12,474 bases of DNA from an uncultured Eggerthellaceae bacterium (GCA_910584145.1 CAJTXX010000056.1:1-12474); one strand, 5' to 3'; counted from the first letter of the stretch, positions 1 to 6,981 are shown. Numbers and translations are program-made. The notes: generated from the sequence alone by a model not told the origin.

Positions 1-768
1 GGCGAGGTCATGAGCAAGTCGAAGGGCAACGTGGTCAGCCCCGAGGAGATGATCGCACGCTACGGCGCCGACGCAGTGCGCGCAGCCATGCTGTTCATGG
101 GACCTCCCGACAAAGAGAAGCTGTGGAACGACGACATCGTGCCCAGCATGAGCAAGTTCCTGAACCGCATGTGGCGCATCGTGCACGATCTGGTAGGCGC
201 TGCTGGTGAGGACACGCTGTTCGACCCGTCCGCCGACGCATCGCAGGCCCATACGCTGGCGATGGCCATGAGGCGCGAACGGCATCGCGTGGTGGGAAAG
301 GTGACCGATGACATCGACCGCAACAACTTCAACACGGCGCTGGCCGCCATCATGGAGCTGACGAACGCCACTGCGGCGTTCCTGCGCCTGCGGCCCGCCG
401 AGCATCGCATGAACTGCGAAACGGGCGGCCCGCTCTGTCGCGACGTCGCCGAGACGCTGGTGAAGCTGATGGCCCCCATCGCGCCGCACATGGCCGACGA
501 GCTGTGGCAGGAAGCGCTGGGCAACGACGGCTCGGTGCACAAGCAGCCGTGGCCCGCGTTCGACCCCGAGCTGGCGAAGGCCGACGAGGTGGAGATAGCC
601 GTGCAGATATGCGGCAAGGTGAAAGCCCGCGTGATGGTGCCGAACGACGCCGAAGAAGCCGCAGCCATAGCAACCGCCAAGGAAGCCATAGCCGCCCAGC
701 TCGACGGCAAGGCCATCATCAAAGAGATATATGTACCCGGCCGCCTCGTGAACATAGTGGCTAAGTAG
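1..768 (+). CDS. leuS: Leucine--tRNA ligase, C-terminal part (5' end outside the window)
   Basis: Cytosolic class I aminoacyl-tRNA synthetase that charges tRNA-Leu. The window opens inside the gene, and the 255 visible residues start with the catalytic KMSKS-type loop (residues 3-10, VMSKSKGN, followed by VVSPEE). The alpha-helical anticodon-binding domain follows, with WNDD and FLNRMWRIV near residues 38-60 and HRVVGKVTDDI near residue 100. The small C-terminal domain contains VQICGKVKARV and ends in VPGRLVNIVAK, the usual LeuRS tail. The reading frame continues to the first base of the window, so the ATG at position 10 is an internal Met and not a start. No clear intrinsic terminator follows the stop. 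The gene converges on the minus-strand surface-protein gene 108 nt away. Identification is from family motifs and is secure. Confidence 0.95.
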   Translation, partial: GEVMSKSKGNVVSPEEMIARYGADAVRAAMLFMGPPDKEKLWNDDIVPSMSKFLNRMWRIVHDLVGAAGEDTLFDPSADASQAHTLAMAMRRERHRVVGKVTDDIDRNNFNTALAAIMELTNATAAFLRLRPAEHRMNCETGGPLCRDVAETLVKLMAPIAPHMADELWQEALGNDGSVHKQPWPAFDPELAKADEVEIAVQICGKVKARVMVPNDAEEAAAIATAKEAIAAQLDGKAIIKEIYVPGRLVNIVAK

Positions 769-787
769 GCGGAAGCGCCTCTAAACT

Positions 788-804
788 CAAAGGGACGGAG
801 CAAA
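788..804 (-). repeat. REP-like 17-nt motif, copy 1 (opposite orientation to the copy at 8075)
   Basis: The 17-mer caaagggacggagcaaa lies 19 nt after the leuS stop. Its exact reverse complement occurs at 8075-8091, just past another pair of convergent gene ends. A 17-nt exact match between two intergenic spots about 7.3 kb apart is very unlikely by chance. GGGACGGAG-type repeats are, as I recall, common in some Firmicute and actinobacterial intergenic regions, but I could not check this genome. Around this copy GCGCC recurs as a direct repeat (774-778 and 805-809) and not as a stem, so it does not look like a leuS terminator. Confidence 0.55.
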
Positions 805-876
805 GCGCCGATATGTATCAGCTCTATTGAGCGACAGACGCTGGTCTTAACAAGAAGAGAACACGAGCGCCAGAAG

Positions 877-2358
877 CTACTTCTGACGGCGACGAACGAG
901 CAGCAGGCAGATCGCAGCTACTACTGCGGCGATGGCTCCGATGGAACCGAGCAGGGCGGGGCTGCCCATCATGGTGTCGCGGGTGGACGCGATGGACGGA
1001 CCTGTTTGCACCGTGGTCTTCACGTCGGGTGTTTTGCGCTTATCGTCGGAGAGCTGCTGTGGGCGCTTGACCTCGCGGTCGTTCTCCTCTTCCGAATCGC
1101 TGGAGGAGCTGCCGGCTATCTCAGTGATGCTGCCCGCGGTTTGCCCGCCCGCCAGCGGATGGTTCACTATCCCATTGATGGTGCCGCCGGGAACCTCCAC
1201 GGGCTTGGTGGTCTTGGGTTTCAGCTTCGGGATAAGGCCCTCGATGACCAGATCGGGCAGCGGGTTGGATATGGGCAGGTCCTCTATCGACCCCGGCGAA
1301 GCCTTCACGTTCGTCGCCGCCTGCGCCGTGCGGAGCGGATGCAGCGCCAACCCGTACGCCTCGAGCACCGCCTCTTCCTCGGCCCCAGAGGCGTCTTCCT
1401 TAGAGATGAACACCGGGCACGCATAGCTACCGGCAGCCTTTTCCGTAGGCAGCACCACTTCGGGCTCGCCAACACGGCACTCGTAACCTGCGGGAATGAT
1501 CTCCTTCTCTCTCAGGAGCTCTGCAACATAGGAGCGCACCGCTTTCTTGGCGCTCTCCTTGGTCATGAACGTAGCGTCATCCGCAGTGGTGCTCTCAGGC
1601 ATCGTCCACACATCTTTATCGGCGCTCTGCTGCGCCTTGATGCGCTCTTCCATCCACTGCACCGCTTCTTCCACATCAGCGGGCACGTAGGGGCCAGGGT
1701 CAGTCGGCGGTGTCGGCGGGTCTTCCTTGTCGTCGGTGCCCGGCTTCTCCGGGTCGGAGGGCTCCTCCGTGCCGTCGCCATCACCATCGCCGTCCGTGCT
1801 GGGTGGCACCGGGTCAGGGTTCTCCGGAACATCGGGCACATCAGGCACTACAGGAACATCCGGCTCAGTCGGGCCAAGCTCATACGGCTCGGCCTTCAGA
1901 ACGCCGCTGATGACCACGCGCCGCGCAGCCAGAGCGTCGAACCAGCTCCGGTACACGCAGATAGTCACGCTGAAACCGCCATCGCGGCCAGCCGGCTCTT
2001 CCGCCGTGCCCGCCACGGGGGCCTCCCACTCCAGCGACCGCTCGTCGATGCGCAGGCTCACCTTCGTCAGGCCGAGCGATTCTATCTTCGCTTTCAGCCA
2101 TATCCAGAAGGTGGTCGCATCCGTTACCTCGCCCGGGCTCGACACCCACTCTGCGTTGAGCAGCATATCGCGCGCCTCATCGACCGGGTCGAAATAGTCG
2201 CCGAAGATGCCCGTAGGGTTGCTCTCGTCGGAAACAGGCTGCACGGCGGGCTGCTGCGATGCGTACGCCAAGGCGCCCACCGGCATGAGCGAGACCGCAA
2301 GGGCAGTGGCCGCGAATGCGGCTACCGCTCCCTGTATCTTCTTCGCTCTAGCCTTCAC
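877..2358 (-). CDS. Secreted, C-terminally membrane-anchored surface protein with two divergent modules
   Basis: Function unknown; the architecture indicates an extracellular protein. Residues 1-34 form a Sec signal peptide (KARAKK, a hydrophobic Ala/Val core, then ALAYA). A first module spans about 60-160. A low-complexity Pro/Asp/Gly/Glu linker spans about 163-225 (PDVPVVPDVPDVP, DGDGDGDG). A second module spans about 229-345. A Ser/acidic stretch lies near 415-430, followed by one transmembrane helix (about 467-487) and an RRRQK stop-transfer tail. No LPXTG motif precedes the helix, so membrane anchoring is more likely than sortase attachment. The start is a GTG at 2358 with GGAAGGG just upstream. 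It begins 21 nt after the guaB stop on the same strand, so it may be the second gene of that transcript. I do not recognise a catalytic motif. Confidence 0.85.
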   Translation of the reverse strand: MKARAKKIQGAVAAFAATALAVSLMPVGALAYASQQPAVQPVSDESNPTGIFGDYFDPVDEARDMLLNAEWVSSPGEVTDATTFWIWLKAKIESLGLTKVSLRIDERSLEWEAPVAGTAEEPAGRDGGFSVTICVYRSWFDALAARRVVISGVLKAEPYELGPTEPDVPVVPDVPDVPENPDPVPPSTDGDGDGDGTEEPSDPEKPGTDDKEDPPTPPTDPGPYVPADVEEAVQWMEERIKAQQSADKDVWTMPESTTADDATFMTKESAKKAVRSYVAELLREKEIIPAGYECRVGEPEVVLPTEKAAGSYACPVFISKEDASGAEEEAVLEAYGLALHPLRTAQAATNVKASPGSIEDLPISNPLPDLVIEGLIPKLKPKTTKPVEVPGGTINGIVNHPLAGGQTAGSITEIAGSSSSDSEEENDREVKRPQQLSDDKRKTPDVKTTVQTGPSIASTRDTMMGSPALLGSIGAIAAVVAAICLLLVRRRQK

Positions 2359-2379
2359 AGCCCTTCCGCTCTCTTCGCG

Positions 2380-3906
2380 TCAGTGCATGGATGCGCTGCT
2401 CGCGTAGGTGTTCTTGTCGCGCAGCATGACATCGTGCGCGCCACCCTCCACGATGGAGGTCGCGCTCACCACGGTCAGCTTCGCCTTCTCTTGCAGCTCG
2501 GGGATGGTGAGCGCACCGCAGTTGCACATGGTGCTCTTCACCTTCGACAGCGTCAGGCCGACGTTGTCTTTCAGCGAACCGGCGTACGGCACGTAGCTGT
2601 CCACTCCTTCCTCGAACGACATGCCCTTCTTGTCGCCGCCCAGGTCGTAGCGCTGCCAGTTGCGCGCGCGGGCCGAGCCCTCGCCCCAATACTCCTTCAT
2701 GTAGCTACCGTTCACCATCACCTTGTTCGACGGGCTCTCGTCGAAACGGGCGAAGTAGCGGCCCAGCATGACGAAATCAGACCCCATCGCCAGCGCCAGG
2801 CTGATGTGGTGGTCGTACACGATGCCGCCGTCGGAGCAGATGGGGATGTACACGCCCGTTTCGCGGAACCACTCGTCGCGCGCCTTCGCCACCTCGATCA
2901 CTGCGGTGGCCTGACCGCGGCCGATGCCCTTCGTCTCGCGCGTGATGCAGATGCTGCCGCCGCCGATGCCGATCTTGATGAAGTCGGCACCGCATTCGGC
3001 CAAGAAGCGGAAGCCGTCGCGATCGACCACGTTGCCGGCGCCCACCTTCACGGTGTCGCCATAGTGCTCGCGTATCCACTGGATGGTGAACTTCTGCCAG
3101 TCGGAGAAGCCCTCCGACGAGTCGATGCACAGCACGTCGACGCCGGCCTCCACCAGCGCCGGCACGCGCTCGGCGTAGTCGCGCGTGTTGATGCCCGCAC
3201 CCACCATATAGCGCTTGTGCGCGTCGAGCATCTCGTCGGGGTTGCTCTTATGCGAGTCGTAGTCTTTGCGGAACACGAGCGCCACCAGGTTGTCGGCGTC
3301 GTCCACGATGGGCAGGCAGTTCAGCTTGTTGTCCCAGATGATATCGTTCGCGTCTTTCAGCGAGGTGTCGCGGGGAGCCACCACGAGCTTCTCGCGCGGG
3401 GTCATGAAGTCGGCCACCTTGTCATCCATGTTCATGCGGCTGACGCGGTAGTCGCGGCTGGTGACGATGCCCAGCAGCTTGCCGTGCGGCTTGCCCGCTG
3501 CCGTCACCGGCATGGTGGAGAAGCCGTGCTCTTCCTTCAGGCGCACCACATCAGCCAGCGTCATGTCGGGCGACAGGTTCACGTCACTTTCCACGAACCC
3601 AGCTTTGTAGTCTTTCACGCGGCGCACCATAGCGGCTTCGTCTTCCACGCTCTGCGAGCCGTAGATGAAGGCCATGCCGCCCTCGGTGGCCAGCGCCACA
3701 GCCATGCGATCGTCGGATACCGACTGCATGATGGCCGAGATCATGGGGATGCTCAGGGATATAGGGCATTCCTCTTCGCCTTTGCGATACTTCACCAGCG
3801 GGGTCTTGAGCGACACGTCCGCAGGCACGCAGTTGCTGCCGGAATAACCCGGCACCAGCAGGTACTCGTTGAAGGTACGCGAAGGTTCATCGAAATAGAA
3901 TGCCAT
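2380..3906 (-). CDS. guaB: Inosine-5'-monophosphate dehydrogenase
   Basis: Oxidises IMP to XMP with NAD+, the committed step to guanine nucleotides (cytosolic). The 508-aa protein shows the IMPDH order: N-terminal barrel strands (PLVSA-like IPMISAIMQSVS, about 54-64), a CBS pair (about 105-215) and the main catalytic barrel. The catalytic loop GGGSICITRETKG carries Cys320. The phosphate site SDGGI starts at 358, MLGRYF contains Arg383, and the mobile flap ARNWQRYDLGG carries the Arg419-Tyr420 dyad. The start at 3906 is preferred over the in-frame ATG at 3942 because GGGGAGAGGAG lies immediately before it, and because the upstream ATG overlaps a TATAAT box. The gene therefore probably has its own promoter. 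The Cys and flap context strikingly resembles the protozoan Tritrichomonas foetus enzyme (see findings). Confidence 0.96.
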   Translation of the reverse strand: MAFYFDEPSRTFNEYLLVPGYSGSNCVPADVSLKTPLVKYRKGEEECPISLSIPMISAIMQSVSDDRMAVALATEGGMAFIYGSQSVEDEAAMVRRVKDYKAGFVESDVNLSPDMTLADVVRLKEEHGFSTMPVTAAGKPHGKLLGIVTSRDYRVSRMNMDDKVADFMTPREKLVVAPRDTSLKDANDIIWDNKLNCLPIVDDADNLVALVFRKDYDSHKSNPDEMLDAHKRYMVGAGINTRDYAERVPALVEAGVDVLCIDSSEGFSDWQKFTIQWIREHYGDTVKVGAGNVVDRDGFRFLAECGADFIKIGIGGGSICITRETKGIGRGQATAVIEVAKARDEWFRETGVYIPICSDGGIVYDHHISLALAMGSDFVMLGRYFARFDESPSNKVMVNGSYMKEYWGEGSARARNWQRYDLGGDKKGMSFEEGVDSYVPYAGSLKDNVGLTLSKVKSTMCNCGALTIPELQEKAKLTVVSATSIVEGGAHDVMLRDKNTYASSASMH

Positions 3907-3940
3907 AGCTCTCCTCTCCCCGCCTGAGATGTAGCCAACC

Positions 3941-3946
3941 ATTATA
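3941..3946 (-). promoter_or_regulatory. Putative guaB promoter (-10 TATAAT)
   Basis: On the minus strand a perfect TATAAT box lies 34 nt before the chosen guaB start. The -35 area at the right distance (TGTAAA or GTAAAA) matches consensus poorly. A start of transcription near 3934 would give a leader of about 28 nt. It overlaps the end of the preceding small gene by only about 20 nt, so guaB is likely transcribed on its own. Confidence 0.5.
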
Positions 3947-3972
3947 CGCCGTCGCGGCGGAGTTTTTACAGC

Positions 3973-4155
3973 TCAGCAGCGATTTTTTCGGCCTTGATCC
4001 GCATGTTCTCGAGCCATGATGCGGCAGGTTCGCAAGGCTTGCTGGCCTGCTGCATCATGGCTCGATGAGAGCATGCAGCTCAAGGGCATATAACGGCTGG
4101 CCGACATGGTGTGCTTGAAGGAAGAGCACGGCTTCTCCACCGTGATGTAAGGCAT
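3973..4155 (-). CDS. Small ORF of unknown function (60 aa), probably frameshifted
   Basis: I do not recognise this protein. Its start is well supported: AGAGGAGGAGCAAG directly precedes the ATG at 4155, and a TATACT -10 box lies about 60 nt further upstream. The first 32 residues (MPYITVEKPCSSFKHTMSAS, then RYMPLSCMLSSS) use G/C-ending codons like neighbouring genes. After that the open frame becomes poor and ends at 3973. The +1 frame from about 4061 reads RAMMQQASKPCEPAASWLEN and then MRIKAEKIAAEL, with better codon use and a natural helical C-terminus, stopping at 3966. The likely ancestral product is therefore a protein of about 62 aa broken by one extra base, unless the frameshift is a sequencing error or is bypassed. 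The second half lies inside a 76-nt palindrome. It sits between rbr and guaB, same strand. Confidence 0.45.
   Translation of the reverse strand: MPYITVEKPCSSFKHTMSASRYMPLSCMLSSSHDAAGQQALRTCRIMAREHADQGRKNRC
4001..4076 (+). repeat. 76-nt imperfect palindrome / long hairpin
   Basis: The centre is at 4037. Positions 4011-4028 pair with 4046-4063; 4007-4010 pair with 4067-4070 across a 3-nt bulge; 4001-4006 pair with 4071-4076; and GCAA/TTGC pairs near the tip. Read as plus-strand RNA, the non-Watson-Crick pairs at 4023/4051, 4029/4045, 4030/4044 and 4006/4071 are all G-U wobbles; on the minus strand they would be A-C mismatches. No T-run follows on either strand, so it is not a typical terminator. 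Origin and function are unknown. Confidence 0.75.
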
Positions 4156-4214
4156 CTTGCTCCTCCTCTTGGATGCTCTGCGGCTCTTCCCTGAAAGGCG
4201 TCCGCTTTGCGAAG

Positions 4215-4220
4215 AGTATA
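4215..4220 (-). promoter_or_regulatory. Putative -10 box (TATACT) for the small ORF at 4155
   Basis: TATACT matches the -10 consensus at five of six positions and lies on the minus strand between the rubrerythrin terminator and the small ORF. The -35 region 17 nt away (GCGCCC) is not recognisable. It would give a leader of about 50 nt. Confidence 0.35.
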
Positions 4221-4267
4221 CAAACATTGAGGAACGGGGCGCACCGGCAATGGTGCTGTTGCTCCTT

Positions 4268-4307
4268 AAAAGCAGATGGGACTGGAAGCTCTCGCCTCCA
4301 GTCCCAT
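4268..4307 (-). terminator. Intrinsic terminator of the rubrerythrin transcript
   Basis: A perfect 11-bp stem (atgggactgga 4276-4286 with tccagtcccat 4297-4307) has a 10-nt loop. On the minus strand it is followed, after a short CTGC spacer, by TTTT (4268-4271). It lies about 60 nt beyond the rbr stop. The T-run is short, so strength is uncertain. Confidence 0.65.
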
Positions 4308-4365
4308 TGTCAGCGCCCAGCTCAGGTGGGCGATACCTTGCTCCGAGGCCGCTTCGCGGCGCGGC

Positions 4366-4983
4366 TTAGAACTCCTTGAAGGCGCTCTTCGGGGCGAAGC
4401 AGATGGGGCACTTCTCGAAGTCGTCGCCCTTGTGGATGTAGCCGCACACGGGGCACAGGTAGAACTTGCGGTCGTCCGGCGCGTCGATGTTGTTGTACGC
4501 ATCGAGGTAGAGCTCGGCATGCACGCTCTCGGCCAGCTTGGCGCGGGTGAACACCATCTGCGCACCGGCCTCGCCCTCGTCGATGGCCACCTTGATGAAC
4601 GACGGGTACATGTCGGACGTCTCGTATATCTCGCCCAGCGCACCGCTGATCAGGTCGAGGTCGGTCTTGGTGCCCACCACATCGGCCGGCGCTTCGGGCG
4701 GCGCGTAGTCGGGCTCTTTCTTCTGGATCTCGGCCACTTCCAGCTTGATGTGGATCTGCTCGGCAGCAGACGTGGCGGCGAACTGGCGCGCGATCTGATC
4801 GTAGCCAGCCTCGGCCGCAGCCTTGCTGAATGCAGCATATTTGGCGCTGGCGCCGGTCTCGCCCTGCACAGCGCTCTTCAGGTTATCCAACGTGGTGCCG
4901 ACCTTCGTCTGGCTGTCGGCAACGACATTGAAGTTCGTAGCATTGCTGGCGTCGGGCATGACGTCGCGAACCTTCATCGTCAT
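4366..4983 (-). CDS. rbr: Rubrerythrin
   Basis: Non-haem di-iron peroxidase that reduces hydrogen peroxide in the cytosol of anaerobes, fed by electrons from rubredoxin-type proteins. The 205-aa protein has a ferritin-like four-helix domain with metal ligands in GETGASAKY (Glu42), EQIH (75-78), GEIYE (118-121) and ESVH (152-155). A C-terminal rubredoxin-like domain has two Cys pairs (CPVCGY at 177-182 and CPIC at 192-195) for one iron. The start at 4983 has AAGGAGG four nt upstream. A second Met two codons later (4977) is also possible. The longer open frame to 5064 lacks a ribosome-binding site. The gene is divergent from the aminopeptidase gene and has its own terminator downstream, so it is probably monocistronic. 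Confidence 0.93.
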   Translation of the reverse strand: MTMKVRDVMPDASNATNFNVVADSQTKVGTTLDNLKSAVQGETGASAKYAAFSKAAAEAGYDQIARQFAATSAAEQIHIKLEVAEIQKKEPDYAPPEAPADVVGTKTDLDLISGALGEIYETSDMYPSFIKVAIDEGEAGAQMVFTRAKLAESVHAELYLDAYNNIDAPDDRKFYLCPVCGYIHKGDDFEKCPICFAPKSAFKEF

Positions 4984-5114
4984 AAATCCTCCTTTTGGTC
5001 TTTTGGGGCCGCCGTTGCGGCTGTTGAACATGATAGTGGATTTGCCGCCAGGCCGGGCACGCATCTGGAAAAGATTCGGGTCCGTTTACTTCGTGAAGGG
5101 CGCTCTGCGTGGGC

Positions 5115-5120
5115 TATAGT
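5115..5120 (+). promoter_or_regulatory. Putative aminopeptidase promoter (-10 TATAGT)
   Basis: TATAGT differs from TATAAT at one position and lies 42 nt before the preferred start at 5162. A second candidate, GATAAT, is at 5129-5134. No good -35 hexamer is seen, so which box is used is not decided by the sequence. Confidence 0.35.
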
Positions 5121-5161
5121 AATGGCGAGATAATCATATGCACACGGGCGAAAGGACGATC

Positions 5162-6685
5162 ATGGAACGCGGATCGGCATGGAAGGGATATGGCGCGGCG
5201 GACATAGAGCAGCTCGAAGCGCTGGCAGGCGATTACCGGCAGTTCATCAGCACGTGCAAGACCGAGCGCGAATGCTGCGCCGAGAGCGTCCGACAGGCGG
5301 AGGCCGCAGGGTACGTGGCTCTGTCGACCGCGCTGCGCGAGGGCCGGCGGCTGCGCGCAGGCGACAAGGTGTGGGCCACCTCACAGGGCAAGGCGGTGGT
5401 ACTGGTGCATATCGGCGAGCAGCCGATGGAGCAGGGGATGAACATCCTCGGCGCGCATATCGACTCGCCGCGGCTCGATGTGAAGCAGAACCCGCTCTAC
5501 GAGAAAGACGGCTTCACGCTGCTCGATACGCACTACTACGGCGGCATCAAGAAGTACCAGTGGGTGGCGCTACCGCTGGCCATACACGGCGTGGTGGCGA
5601 AGACCGACGGGGAGGTCGTCGAGGTCGTCGTGGGCGAAGATGCTGACGACCCGGTGTTCTGCGTTACCGATCTGCTGCCGCATCTGGGGCAGAAGCAGAT
5701 GGAGAAGAAGGGGTCGGAGGTTGTCGAAGGCGAGGACTTGGATGTTCTTGTGGGGAATCGTGCGGCTGCTCTGGGCGGGGATGCCCAGTCACTCGGACAG
5801 TCCTCGCTTCGCTGCGGAACTCGCTTGGTGGACACCCCCGCCCAGAGCAGCGAAGTTGTGACTGTGCCTGACCAGGACGCTTCCGGCGACAACCTGCCGA
5901 AAAAGGAAGAGGAGAAGGAGGCGGTTAAGGCGTTCTTGCTGGGGATGCTTCGGGAGAAGTATGGGATCGAGGAGGAGGACTTCCTCTCGGCGGAGTTGGA
6001 GGTCGTACCGGCGGGGGCGGCTCGCGATATGGGGTTCGACCGCAGCATGATCATCGGATATGGGCAGGATGACCGGGTATGCGCTTACACCTCGCTGCGG
6101 GCGCAGCTTGCGCTGGCTGAGGGGCCGGCGCCGCGGCGCACGGCGGTGTGCGTGCTTGTGGATAAGGAGGAGATCGGCAGCGTGGGCGCCACCGGCATGG
6201 AGTCGGCGTTCTTCGAGAATGCCATCGCCGAGGTGATGGCGCTGGCCGGCGAGGAAGGCGACCTGCGGCTGCGGCGCGCGCTGGCGGCGTCGTGCATGCT
6301 GTCGTCTGATGTGTCGGCGGGCGTGGACCCTGCGTATGCCAGCGTGTTCGAGCCGAAGAACTCTGCGTATCTGGGACGCGGCCTGGTGTTCAACAAGTAC
6401 ACCGGTGCGCGGGGCAAATCGGGCAGCAACGACGCGCGCGCCGAGTTCGTGGCTCGCGTGCGCCGCGTGATGGACGACGCACAGGTGAGCTTCCAGACCG
6501 CCGAGCTGGGGCGGGTCGACGCGGGCGGTGGCGGCACCATCGCATTCATCCCCGCGCGCTTCGGCATGGATGTGATCGACAGCGGCGTGCCGGTACTGAG
6601 CATGCACAGCCCGTGGGAAGTCACCAGCAAGGCCGACATCTACGAGGCACGGCGCGGCTACGAGGCGTTCCTGCGCAACGCCTGA
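5162..6685 (+). CDS. apeA: M18-family (aspartyl-type) aminopeptidase with an in-frame palindromic insert
   Basis: Zinc aminopeptidase that trims N-terminal, preferably acidic, residues from peptides in the cytosol. The 507-aa protein carries the M18 metal and catalytic residues: His99 in GAHIDSPR, an Asp in GQDDRV (about 303), Glu336-Glu337 in DKEEIGS, Asp383 in SSDVSAG and His482 in SMHSPWE. The start at 5162 has AAAGGA in front; the in-frame ATG at 5138 has no good site. Bacterial relatives are about 430-465 aa. Here about 46 extra residues (about 201-247) sit between the conserved GEDLDVLVG and the EEEKEAVKA segment. Residues 202-230 of this stretch are a perfect-armed DNA palindrome. It lies away from the metal ligands, on what should be a surface loop, so activity may be preserved. 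The symbol follows clostridial usage. Confidence 0.93.
   Translation: MERGSAWKGYGAADIEQLEALAGDYRQFISTCKTERECCAESVRQAEAAGYVALSTALREGRRLRAGDKVWATSQGKAVVLVHIGEQPMEQGMNILGAHIDSPRLDVKQNPLYEKDGFTLLDTHYYGGIKKYQWVALPLAIHGVVAKTDGEVVEVVVGEDADDPVFCVTDLLPHLGQKQMEKKGSEVVEGEDLDVLVGNRAAALGGDAQSLGQSSLRCGTRLVDTPAQSSEVVTVPDQDASGDNLPKKEEEKEAVKAFLLGMLREKYGIEEEDFLSAELEVVPAGAARDMGFDRSMIIGYGQDDRVCAYTSLRAQLALAEGPAPRRTAVCVLVDKEEIGSVGATGMESAFFENAIAEVMALAGEEGDLRLRRALAASCMLSSDVSAGVDPAYASVFEPKNSAYLGRGLVFNKYTGARGKSGSNDARAEFVARVRRVMDDAQVSFQTAELGRVDAGGGGTIAFIPARFGMDVIDSGVPVLSMHSPWEVTSKADIYEARRGYEAFLRNA
5765..5851. mobile_element. Palindromic element (87 nt) inserted in frame in the aminopeptidase gene
   Basis: Perfect 16-nt inverted arms, gctgctctgggcgggg (5765-5780) and its complement (5836-5851), enclose 55 nt. 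The interior has further partial symmetry (agtcc/ggaact). The element starts and ends exactly on codon boundaries, encodes 29 residues (202-230) without a stop, and falls where M18 homologues, as I recall them, have only a few residues. It has no transposase and no obvious target duplication. It therefore looks like a miniature, passively mobilised repeat, similar in behaviour to Rickettsia palindromic elements. The true element could extend to about 5900, where the extra protein segment ends. Confidence 0.7.
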
Positions 6686-6981
6686 TCGGAGGGGGAGCGC
6701 GGAGCTCTCGCAACGCTGCCGCACGGGGAGAGGCTGCCGCGCCTCTGCACTGGCGCGGCGCCCCATTGCATCACTGCTGCCGTGGGGCGCCGCTACGCTG
6801 CTGCTGCCGCAGAACCACCGGGTCGCCGGCGATGCCCGTATCCAGCAAGAGAGCTACCGCGCCTCGCCGCCGCACCACCCGCGGCGGCCCTCTGCACCGG
6901 CGAACCTTACGGGACGGTGAAACCTGGGTTTCGTGAGAGTAATGGGCGCGGCATGCCGCCGATGGGCGCATCCGCCGCGTG
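6686..6981. other. Intergenic region with GC-rich hairpins, no gene recognised
   Basis: No reading frame here has a ribosome-binding site or natural-looking product; the frames are Arg/Ala/Pro-rich by composition. Several stems are visible: AGAGGC/GCCTCT around 6730-6745, a perfect 11-bp pair GCGGCGCCCCA (6755-6765) with TGGGGCGCCGC (6783-6793), and GCCGCCGC (6866-6873) with GCGGCGGC (6881-6888). GAAACC/GGTTTC lies around 6919-6932. None is followed by a T-run, so the aminopeptidase transcript may read through to the terminator at 7111-7151. Confidence 0.5.

Noticed and set aside
769..876. leuS intrinsic terminator
   Set aside because: GCGCC occurs as a direct, not inverted, repeat, and there is no T-run after any stem.
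1006..3927. 973-aa plus-strand open frame opposite the surface protein and guaB
   Set aside because: It is His/Arg/Ala-rich, has no ribosome-binding site and is exactly antisense to guaB, a typical shadow in high-GC DNA.
5138..5161. Upstream ATG at 5138 as the aminopeptidase start
   Set aside because: It lacks a ribosome-binding site and lies very close to both -10 candidates, while the ATG at 5162 has AAAGGA.
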